From: Bedellia somnulentella
Taxonomy: Eukaryota; Arthropoda; Insecta; Lepidoptera; Bedelliidae
Assembly (NCBI GenBank): GCA_963576735.1
Contig: OY755173.1
Coordinates: forward strand, 12,680,873-12,744,872
Direction: 5' to 3'
Length of the DNA: 64,000 nt
This document shows, in pieces, positions 57,601 to 64,000 of this stretch (position 1 is the stretch's first letter; every line of letters begins with the position of its first letter). The notes under the pieces are model-generated. The model ran no database searches, was not told the DNA's origin, and worked only from the letters and a program-made list of their open reading frames with translations. Made by a program: the position numbers and the translations under genes.

Positions 57601-58292
57601 TGTTTCATTTAATCTTTTTGCAAAACCTAACATCAAAATTAAAAGGACGCAGACGAAGTCGAGGGTACCAGCTAGTATCTAAATATTTCAAATCTTGCTC
57701 TGATAGAATTTCGTTTATATTTGAGTTTTTCTAAATTACCCGAGATGAAAGCCAAATAGATTGAAGCTACTCATCGTTTCAACGACAACGGTTTTGTTTA
57801 CCGGCCCATATATATGTATTTCCATTTCTTTCTTTCTTTTCAATAAAAATATGAATGTTAAAATCCATTATTCTTTCCTTACGAACCAATTTATCAATAT
57901 CATTCCTCAAATGTGTCCCATCACTATTAAAGAGTTCAAGCATAAAGCGACCTTGAAAGAGCCAATCACAGGCATTGTGCGTTGTTCCCCGCTACCCGTG
58001 CTTTCCTCCAAGAGTTGCCAGTTTAGATTCATACAAATATATACTGTATGCGGAGTCTATGGGGGTGGTCTGTGGTCCCTCCCCTATCAAAGCGCACTAC
58101 TACTCTACTACTTACAAGCAACCACGATATTGTTCTTCTCGCTGTAGATGGCGCCCACGTCGTTGCGCGCGACGCACTGGTACGCGCCCGCGTCCTGCCG
58201 CTGTGTGTTGTGGATCTTGTAGAACGGCTCCGACACGAACTCGCCCAGCGGCAGGCCGTTCTTCAGCCATCGGTACGTTGGTTGCGGGATAC
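39297..58292 (-). CDS. sdk: Sidekick cell-adhesion protein (internal part; both ends missing)
   Basis: Large immunoglobulin-superfamily membrane protein that mediates homophilic adhesion at cell vertices and synapses. Sixteen exons on the - strand join in frame without a stop (4006 nt, about 1335 residues): 58116-58292, 50776-50992, 49112-49812, 47846-47965, 46824-46979, 46483-46609, 45825-46117, 44170-44355, 43314-43726, 42768-42990, 42487-42683, 41699-41908, 40912-41166, 40299-40527, 39619-39939, 39297-39477. Each junction has a GT donor, AG acceptor and matching phase. The Ig-then-FN3 order and several phrases (APSVIWQDENGPLRYDHKYA, FGEFGSSTVLECDV, APANLTVLDGKDATISC, VPDEISNLQFDDISDRAVRV, FTTARIIWDVPEDPNGEI) point to Sidekick rather than Dscam or another relative. 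Missing: the 5' exons with signal peptide (beyond 58292), the remaining FN3 repeats, the membrane segment and the PDZ-binding tail (beyond 39297). The last exon ends in phase 2 with a normal donor, so further exons must exist. Confidence 0.93.
41216..41429 (-). mobile_element. Family A retroposon, full length
   Basis: In an sdk intron, inverted. Starts with the tail tacatacatacatatactcacggc and ends ccgacactacacggcga. The flanks share agatatataata, a likely target duplication. Confidence 0.9.
41967..42025 (-). mobile_element. Family C remnant without tRNA-like body
   Basis: On the - strand, tgttcatgaaaacctcat is joined directly to ttctttcctttatttatt. In the copies at 9.8 and 47.3 kb these leader and trailer segments flank the tRNA-like body, which is absent here. 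Confidence 0.5.
42086..42268 (+). mobile_element. Family A retroposon, 5'-truncated
   Basis: Begins gggtattggggctttttattgg and ends gtgagtatatgtatgtatgtatg. Lies in an sdk intron. Confidence 0.9.
44794..45730 (-). mobile_element. Nonautonomous Helitron with (GACA)n
   Basis: The - strand starts TCTATACTTATAATAAATC and ends gcgaagcggggccgatccaCTAG, inserted between A and T. 937 bp, no Rep/helicase frame. It contains a (GACA) run at about 45558-45608. Lies in the sdk intron between the first and second FN3 exons. Confidence 0.82.
45558..45608 (+). repeat. (GACA)n microsatellite
   Basis: About twelve uninterrupted gaca units inside the Helitron. Read in the other strand it gives a false Cys-Leu-Ser-Val repeat protein. 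Confidence 0.97.
47170..47467. mobile_element. tRNA-like retroposon (family C) with perfect 68-bp inverted arms
   Basis: An 11-bp target duplication, caggaagtctt (47170-47180; 47457-47467), bounds a 276-bp insert. Inside, 47227-47294 and 47389-47456 are exact inverted copies (68/68) separated by 94 bp. Each arm holds the T-arm half of the tRNA-like body plus the trailer tttctttcctttaataac. The right side carries the whole tRNA-like body (47347-47419). In the sdk intron between exons 47846-47965 and 46824-46979. Confidence 0.85.
47347..47419 (+). tRNA. tRNA-like body of family C retroposon
   Basis: Perfect acceptor stem GACACTG/CAGTGTC, D-arm GCTCAGTTGGCAGAGC and T-arm GCGGG-TTCGAAC-CCCGC. 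The anticodon arm (CGGGGGTGTATACCCG) cannot form five pairs with a seven-base loop, so this is very probably not a working tRNA. Confidence 0.45.
48266..48480 (-). mobile_element. SINE family B, diverged
   Basis: Inverted copy from ggcattagtacttctgaacatcac to gggatttgaacccacaccttcctgactgatc, containing the B-box complement. In an sdk intron. Confidence 0.75.
48481..49111. other. sdk intron, nothing recognised
   Basis: AT-rich, no exon or named repeat seen. Confidence 0.5.
49813..50775. other. sdk intron, nothing recognised
   Basis: AT-rich intron between exons 50776-50992 and 49112-49812. No element recognised. Confidence 0.5.
50993..52621. other. sdk intron, nothing recognised
   Basis: AT-rich with a T-rich tract (51480-51660) and a ttc run (51679-51702). 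No gene or named element recognised. Confidence 0.5.
52622..53035 (-). mobile_element. tRNA-derived SINE (family B), full length
   Basis: The target duplication tatttgatat (52622-52631; 53026-53035) bounds an inverted full-length copy. On the - strand the tRNA head has A box tagcccagtgg and B box gttcaaatcc; the tail is the complement of acataaacataaac. The closest full-length relative is 33288-33666. Confidence 0.92.
53519..54802 (+). mobile_element. Helitron interrupted by a nested insertion
   Basis: Starts A|TCTATACTAATATTATAAAG and ends GGGTCAGCTAG|T. 53519-53921 and 54631-54802 together match the 578-bp Helitron at 33767-34344. About 709 bp (53922-54630) are inserted between them. The insert contains another Helitron-like 5' end (ctattaatattataaatgtgaaag, about 54157) and a family A copy. 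Confidence 0.85.
54194..54440 (+). mobile_element. Family A retroposon, full length
   Basis: Clean copy from tgctgtgtagtgtcggcttag to gtgagtatatgtatgtatgt, nested inside Helitron sequence. Confidence 0.93.
55087..55328 (+). mobile_element. Family A retroposon, full length, with target duplication
   Basis: Flanked by tagtatctatt at 55076-55086 and 55329-55339 (11 bp, exact), which fixes the ends: gctgtgtagtgtcgg ... gtgagtatatgtatg. Confidence 0.95.
55375..55618 (-). mobile_element. Family A retroposon, diverged
   Basis: Inverted full-length copy, from tacatacatacatatagtc to cggcattacacgg. Confidence 0.88.
55890..56135 (+). mobile_element. Family A retroposon, full length, with target duplication
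   Basis: Flanked by actttaag at 55882-55889 and 56136-56143. Runs from ccgtgtagtgtcgg to the tatgtatgtatgt tail. Confidence 0.93.
56136..56780. other. sdk intron, old repeat traces only
   Basis: 56150-56275 faintly resembles family B (gatacactgtcaaatgacc ... gaagctttcccttg). Nothing else recognised. Confidence 0.35.
56800..56862 (-). pseudogene. Partial duplicate of an sdk Ig exon end and its splice donor
   Basis: cactacttacaagcaaccac(a)atattgttcttctcgctgtagatg is almost identical to 58109-58150, the 3' end of sdk exon 58116-58292 together with its gtaagtag donor. The match ends at the same gtagatg, after which the exon sequence is lost. The upstream flanks (tatcaaag(t/c)gcactac) also match. 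Confidence 0.75.
56863..57589. other. sdk intron with SINE scrap
   Basis: 57370-57395 has a B-box-like ggttgcgggttcgatcccgatt, a probable scrap of a tRNA-derived SINE. No gene seen. Confidence 0.4.
57590..57675 (+). mobile_element. Helitron 3' end fragment
   Basis: Ends gacgcagacgaagtcgagggtaccagCTAG|T, a typical lepidopteran Helitron terminus with a short GC-rich hairpin. The 5' end was not located. Confidence 0.6.
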
Positions 58293-58354
58293 CTGGGAAT
58301 TATTATTTTAGTATCACTATACAGTTGGATCAGGAAACAAACTTTAAACACTAT

Positions 58355-61300
58355 TATTTCTTCATTGCTGTGTAGTGTCGGCATAGAATAGCACTACCCC
58401 ATCTCTTCCCGTGGGTGTCGTAGAAGTCGACTAAGGGAAAAGGGCTTTTTCATCTTCGCCCCTACACCAATCCAAGGTCTGCCGTGCCGAGGGATGCGTG
58501 GCCAGGGGTGAGCCTGGTCGTTAGCGTGCCGCCGTCCCGGAGCCTGGTGAACTCCGGGTACTAAATAACCTTACCTAGTCAAGCGGGGCTCTGGCTAGGC
58601 GGACAGTTTACTTCCCTTGCTTTTCGTGGGGTCCAAATGTGTTTCGCAACAAAAATTAAACACGATGGCGGCGATATGGCTCGCCACCTATCACGCCAGG
58701 GTTCCTCGCGGGGCGAAAAGTGGGCTAAAGAGACCCGCTTTGGTACGATGAATGTGTGTGGAGGGATGCATGAAAAATTAGATGAAGTATGTTTGATTAT
58801 GGAAGAAAGAAAACTAGATTTTCTGTGTGTAAATGAAACGAAGCGCAAGGAAAAAGAGGTTTCACAACTTGGCCCATTTACAGCTATCTGGTCGGGAGTT
58901 GCCGAGAGTGACAGAGCTTGCCAAGGCGTGGGACTTCTGATATCTGAAAGGATGGCTAAGTGCATGAAAGATTATGCGTGTGTGAGTCCAAGGCTCCTAT
59001 GGATAAAGGTGAAGGTAGGGCTTGTCCGGATGCGCATAATTTGCGTGTATGCTCCGGACATGTCCAGATCACTATCCGAGAGGGAGGAGTTTTGGAATCT
59101 GTTAGACGATGTTGCGAATGGGTGTGATGAAAATGAGAAAATTGTTATGTTAGGAGATTTTAATGGTTGGGTTGGTGTGTCACGCAACGGTTGTGAAGGA
59201 GTTTTAGGAAAGTTTGGTGATAAAAGAGTGAACGAGAATGGTGAGAAAGTGATTGATGTATGTTTGGAGAGGAATCTTTGTGTTACGAACACGTTGTTTG
59301 AACACAAAGATATCCATATGTATACTAGACAGAGAGGAAGCGAGAGAAGTATGATAGATTTTGTGATAGTGGATGAAAGGCTAAGAGCAAAGGTTGTTGA
59401 CACCAGAGTCCATAGGGGCATTAACGTTGGCACAGACCACTTTCTCGTGATATCACGATTGAGGGGACTGTGCACGCGTTGGCGTCACAGGGCCAAAGTG
59501 TCGACAACTGAATTTGCGAGAGTAAAAGTGGAGAAATTGGAAGAGGATGAAAATATTAAAGATGAATATATGAAGAAATTGGACGACAGGCTAAGTTGCG
59601 TGGAGATGAAGGATGAATTGGAAATAGAAGAAGTATGGGATGTGCTCAAATCGTCAATGGTAGAATGTGCGACGGAAGTATGTGGATTGAGTAAAAGAAC
59701 AAATAGACCACCAACAAGTTGGTGGGATAAAGATGTGAAAGAGGCAGTTGGAGATAAGAAGAAAGCTTGGTTAGATTTACTAGCGATTTAAGCTAGTAAA
59801 CGAATGGATGCGAGAGTAACAGATGATGTAGTGAAGAATAGTGAAGATGAATATAAGAGAGTTAAGAATGAGGTTAAGAAAAAAATAGAAAAGAAAAAGC
59901 GTGATCTGATAGAATGGTGTGAGAGGAAACTCTCCGATAATTTCCGGAATAAACAAAAGTTTTTCTGGAAACATATCCGGAAAGAAAAGGGAGTTTCCCA
60001 AAACACGAGAGTGAATGTTGTGAGAGATGAACAGGGTGAATTGGCGACGGATGAAAGTAGCATAAGGCGAGTATGGAAGAAATATTTTGAGGGACTCTTT
60101 GAAAAAGAGGATACATCCATTTCTTCGCCAATCGGCAGTAATTTTGTTTGGAACGACGTTATGGGTGACTTTAGTGACAGTGAGATCAGTATGGAAGAAA
60201 TAATGAAAGCAATGAAAAGTATGAAACTAGGGAAAGCGGCAGGGTATGACAGGATAAACACTGAAATGCTGAGGGCTGGTAAAGGGGTGGTGGCTTCCTG
60301 GTTGTACTTCCTTTTCCAAAAATGCTGGTCGAGTGGCAAAGTGCCACAAGACTGGTGCAAAGCGGTAATTGTGCCTTTATATAAGAACCGAAAGGTGTAT
60401 TGCTCCTTTATTGATTTAGAGAAGGCGTATGATAGGGTGGTAAGAAAGTGTTTATGGGAGGTGTTATCCAAGTTCGGTTTGGGGAGTCGACTTATACGTG
60501 CACTGGTATCACTCTATGAGGATTCCAGTGCATGTGTGAGAGTAAACGGGGAAAATACTGACTGGTTCGGGATCTCTCGGGGTGTCCGACAGGGTTGTGT
60601 AGCTTCCCCGTGGCTCTTCAATTTGTTCATGGATGACTGTTTAACAGAGTTGCGTGAAAGTGATTATGGATTGAGAATGGGTGGATTCATCATTAAATGC
60701 CTCTTATATGCCGACGATCAAGTGCTACTTGCATCATCGGTGGAAGAGCTGCAAGAGATGATGAATATTGCATGTGCGTCTTTTGAAAAAAAGGGAATGA
60801 GGGTGAATGTGGATAAAACAAAAACTATGGTTTTTGAGAGAGAGGTGAATATGACCGAATGCGTGATTGAGATTAATGGTAAGAAAGTGGAACAAGTGAA
60901 AGAGTTTGTATATTTGGGAAGTCTGTTTACTAGGGATGGAAAGTGTGATGAAGATATCGAGAGAAGAGTGAAAAAGGGTAATGCGGTAAATGGAGCACTG
61001 GATAGTCTAATGTCTAGTCAGTCGGTGTCTGAAAAGGCCCGAATGGCTGTGCATGATGCTGTCCTCGTTCCTACGCTTATGTATGGCAGTGAATGTTGGG
61101 TGTGGCAGAAGAAGCATGAAAGTAGAGTGAATGCAGTAGAAATGAGATCCCTCAGAAAAGTGTGTAATGTAAGGTTATGTGATCGTGTGAGGAATGATGT
61201 GATTCGTGAAAGGTGTGGTGTAAAAGATGATATTGTAAGAAAGATAGAAAAAGGAATGTTGAGATGGTTTGGGCACATAGAGAGGATGGATGACAGTAAA

Positions 61301-61565
61301 TTGGTGAAAGAGATCTATAGAGCCAATGTGGAAGGTAATGTTAGTAGAGGACGACCTCGGAGGACACATTTAGATCAAATAGAAAATGTGCTCAAAAAGG
61401 CAGGTGTCCGAAGTATGAAGAATAAAAGAGCATGTATGAAAAGATTGATGGATGTGAATGAAGCTAGAGAGGTTTGCCAGGATCGTACAAAGTGGCGATC
61501 GATAGTCTCTGCCTACCCCAATGGGAACTAACGGCGTGAGAATATGTATGTATGTATTTCTTCAT
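58355..61565 (+). mobile_element. Full-length RTE-like LINE with target duplication
   Basis: An 11-bp duplication, tatttcttcat (58355-58365; 61555-61565), bounds a 3189-bp insert (58366-61554). The 5' UTR begins tgctgtgtagtgtcggcatagaatagc, the single reading frame starts at about 58637, and the 3' end is taacggcgtgagaatatgtatgtatg. Inserted in the sdk intron upstream of exon 58116-58292, antisense to the gene. Truncated relatives: 318-612 and 5797-6153. Confidence 0.95.
58637..61531 (+). pseudogene. RTE-like LINE endonuclease-reverse transcriptase, defective
   Basis: One frame, 58637-61531, broken by a single in-frame TAA at 59789-59791. The N-terminal part is an APE-type endonuclease (DFLCVNETK, IICVYAPD, MLGDFNGWVG, GTDHFLVISRL). 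The downstream part is the reverse transcriptase, with GKAAGYDRINTEML, CSFIDLEKAYDRV, GVRQGCVASPWLFNLF, catalytic LLYADDQVLL (60707-60719 area) and LGSLFTRDG, then a C-terminal region with LRWFGHIERM and GRPRRTHLDQI. At about 60380 the frame passes straight from VPLYK to RKVYCSFIDL. The NYRxISLL and GFR segments that all such enzymes need between them are missing, an apparent in-frame internal deletion of roughly 80-90 residues. With the stop this copy cannot encode a working enzyme. Placement in the RTE group rests on the general layout and short tail. Confidence 0.9.
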
Positions 61566-61789
61566 GTGATTTTTCTTTATATAGCCATAGGTGCCTCTCA
61601 CAGCCCATCTTTAGCTTTAGCTTTAGCTCGAGCCTACTTTAATAGGGTGACTTGGCCATAGTTTACATATACATAGTGTAATAGCAGCCGGGACCAACGG
61701 CTTAACGTGCTAACGTTTTGATTTAATGCCAGCTATACTCCTAACAAATTGCGTTGACGCTCACAAAGCTTAAGTAACCCTCCAGGAGG

Positions 61790-61990
61790 CATAGCACAAG
61801 CGTTATTTTACCGTTACTCTTTCGGTTAGAATGAGATACAAATATACGATACTAAAGTGCGAACAAGATGGCTGTTTTATACTTGAACATTTGAAGGGTG
61901 ATATCAGTACGTTAATGGAATAGGCAGGAATCGAAACACAGACCGCCGGATTGCGAGACGAACGTTTTACAGCTACGCCTCGGAGGCAAT
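61790..61990 (-). mobile_element. tRNA-derived SINE (family D)
   Basis: On the - strand the head reads tgcctccgaggcgtagctgtaaaacg ... gtttcgattcctgcc, with A-box-like and B-box motifs. The downstream body (gtatcgtatatttgtatctcattctaacc) recurs at 21110-21165, and its acatttgaagggtgatatcagtac part at 63764. Confidence 0.6.
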
Positions 61991-63763
61991 TGCCAACTTG
62001 TGAAGACTATTTAAGTAGACCGCCAGAGATATGTATACTCCCATACTGTATTAAAAAAAAGGCTCAAATTATTGCGCATTGCTGTTACTACTACTATTAA
62101 TATGAGAACAAGCTTGTGAAAAATATCAAATTTCAACATCTGCTAAAAATGCTATTGCTTATATAACTCAATTAGAAAGTATTAAATTTTGATCTGATTA
62201 CAGAATTTTTAAGCCGATTGTATGATATATTTTTTAACTCAAGTAGACCACAGTAGTTAATAGTCTGGCTATCCCTGCTCCATAGTATGAACAAATACAT
62301 GAAAAGAAACGTGATTGGTATCTGACGCGCTTGTATTAAATATTTAATGAAAACGGAAAAAAAAAACAAAGTACTTAATTATTTTGATACATTGCGGTTC
62401 AACAGCACAATTTAATAAATCCGTTAAGTGAAAATGTAACATGTTATCACACCATATATAAATAGTGTATTACCACCATGCAGGAATAAAAAATCTACTC
62501 TCAATTACTCTGATGCATTCTGTAATATCAAGAGGTCGAACTTAACTGTGCCGCTACTAAGGAATGCACGCTCAACTTGATCTAAAATCGTGATTCACTC
62601 AATAAGTATCTCAATTGTTGCAGAATCGAACAACGCGGGTTTTTCATTCAAGTTGAACGGCATTCAATCAAATATTCATTTTTATTGAGCATCACGGAAT
62701 AACCCTATTAAACACGGAACACCACTAATTAAAATTATTATTGCAGCCCGAAAACGTATGAATTCTGAACTTTGCCCGTAAAATTATGGAAGACAATAAA
62801 GTTTTCTTAATTATGAAAGTTTCCTCACGTAATTCTACAGTAATAAATTAATACAAATAATATTATTTTTAACATTGTTGAGGCATGACTTAGTTATAAT
62901 TGCTAGGGGTCGTCGAGTGATTGAAGTTCGACTATAACTTAAATAAGACTAGTGGTAATTTTCTATCATAAGCCAAAAAAAATTATGTCAAACAAAATAA
63001 ACTGAATGAAATGAAATTGTCAATGTGTCCGCACAGTTTAAAAATAAATAAATAAGTATATGCTGTACATGGTAGGGTGTGTATTTTTTGTGCTAATGTT
63101 TTCACTTACATTTTGCGAATAATTTGAAACTCACTGTTAAATTATGCACTTTTTCTCAGCATAAACATTAATGTGTGAAATTTTATACTTCTCCTTCCCC
63201 GCGATTTTCATAAAAGGCGAATAGTTTTACAAATAATAAAATGTAACTGTAACATATTTTATTTGCCAGCAAATATTGAGCATAAGCCCACCCACATCTG
63301 GAGATTTCCGATAAAGGAGTCTAACTGGCACTATGCTGTTCACACTCTCGCAGCTATATATACACCCAATCATTAAATTCTAATACTAAAGAGCTCCTGT
63401 ATATGACAACTTAAGTGTTTGTGGTTGTCAAACCAAGAGAACCAGTTTTAATTTCACATCTCACACAATTAACAAATAAATATGAAAAGTTCAAAGGTCC
63501 AAGAGTTTCTTTTCATATTTTCTTATTAAAAATAAGCGTTATAATAAATTTTAAGCATCCCGTTGTATACGTTTAAAAAGTTTTTCTCTTTATACTTATA
63601 ATTGGATTTGAGCGACACGGAAAATAAACGAATTTTGCTATTAAGCTTGAGAGATATAGAATAGATTCTCTTTATTGTACATCACAGTTAAAACATTTTA
63701 CACAAATTATGTTTTGAAATAGATGTACAATTTGCGGTCTTATCGCTTACAACGATTTCTTCC

Positions 63764-63805
63764 AGACAACATTTGAAGCGTGATATTAGTACATTCATGA
63801 AATAG
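63764..63805. repeat. Scrap of family D
   Basis: acatttgaagcgtgatattagtacattcatgaaatagg matches 61891-61932 with few changes. Confidence 0.55.
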
Positions 63806-64000
63806 GTAGATGTATTTAAGATATAATGGAATGGGAGTAGCAATTATTTTACACTACATTAAACCAAAGCTTAAGAACTTAACTTATTTCTAGTTAACAA
63901 TTGATTAATTATAAATAGTTTATAATTAACAATATAAAAAAAATATAGCTTACAGAAATGAAAAAAACATAAATTTACTTACATAAATCAATATACATAC

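Larger units (their letters stand above)
45992..58292 (-). other. sdk: sdk immunoglobulin-domain exons
   Basis: The Ig part. 58116-58292 holds the end of an Ig with DAGAYQCVARND. 50776-50992 is the next, with WQDENG but a weak C-terminal Cys motif, as in the second Ig of Sidekick. 49112-49812 holds two Ig domains (NLYCIANARP...GQYTCQA; LECDVQGIPLPSITWYKD...GIYQCVATNEAGE). 47846-47965 plus 46824-46979 make the next (ATISCRALGAP...GKYTCVRANDAG). 46483-46609 plus the start of 45825-46117 make the last (ATLQCKV...GEYACAVRSPGG). Each C-terminal half has the D-x-G-x-Y-x-C motif. Confidence 0.88.
61566..64000. other. Presumed sdk 5' intron, no exon seen
   Basis: AT-rich DNA to the window edge, holding the tRNA-like SINE at 61790-61990 and a related scrap at 63764-63805. 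A ctttag triplet repeat lies at 61610-61628. Earlier sdk exons are expected beyond 64000. Confidence 0.45.

Noticed and set aside
59788..60471. 227-codon - strand frame
   Set aside because: Antisense shadow of the LINE reverse transcriptase.
1..64000. CRISPR arrays, operons, prokaryotic signals
   Set aside because: None present; the window is insect nuclear DNA with spliced genes and eukaryotic transposons.

Overview
The window is nuclear DNA of an insect, almost certainly a moth or butterfly (Lepidoptera). Host genes are split by introns with GT..AG borders and encode conserved animal proteins. The intergenic and intronic DNA is packed with lepidopteran-style repeats: Helitrons with a TCTATACTAATATTATAAA-type 5' end and a CTAG 3' end, an RTE-like LINE with a TATGTATG tail, tRNA-derived SINEs, a BEL/Pao element and several foldback elements. 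I have no species call.

Host genes: (1) the last two coding exons of a CREB-type bZIP factor (CrebB, + strand, 1126-1529) with a long 3' UTR; (2) a complete single-exon Rad23 (- strand, 3857-4831); (3) eight exons of a BTB-BACK-Kelch protein like actin-binding IPP (+ strand, 18396-36623), interrupted by a 12.7 kb intron; (4) sixteen exons of the cell-adhesion protein Sidekick (sdk, - strand, 39297-58292), covering Ig domains and part of the FN3 array. IPP and sdk converge on a 200-N gap at 37114-37313 and both are missing their 3' ends, so the gap or the join around it is not what it seems.

Mobile DNA: 5.2-13.4 kb holds a foldback carrying a LINE tail, a P-superfamily-like transposon with a THAP mini-gene and exact 8-bp target duplications (6690-8123), a tRNA-like retroposon, and a 3.2 kb transposon with terminal inverted repeats of about 460 bp (10191-13405). 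A decayed CR1-like LINE follows (13.8-15.8 kb). The big IPP intron contains a hAT-type MITE (23493-24252), a young intact BEL/Pao retrotransposon with identical LTRs (26788-32940), a tRNA-SINE and a Helitron. The sdk introns hold Helitrons, SINEs, a perfect 68-bp inverted repeat inside one retroposon, and a full-length but defective RTE-like LINE (58366-61554).

The most informative themes are the P-like/THAP element; a short nonautonomous family (called family A here) that carries both ends of the RTE-like LINE; a family A copy whose tail now forms the splice-acceptor region of an IPP exon; the BEL priming site with split similarity to tRNA-Tyr; and the two genes truncated at the assembly gap.
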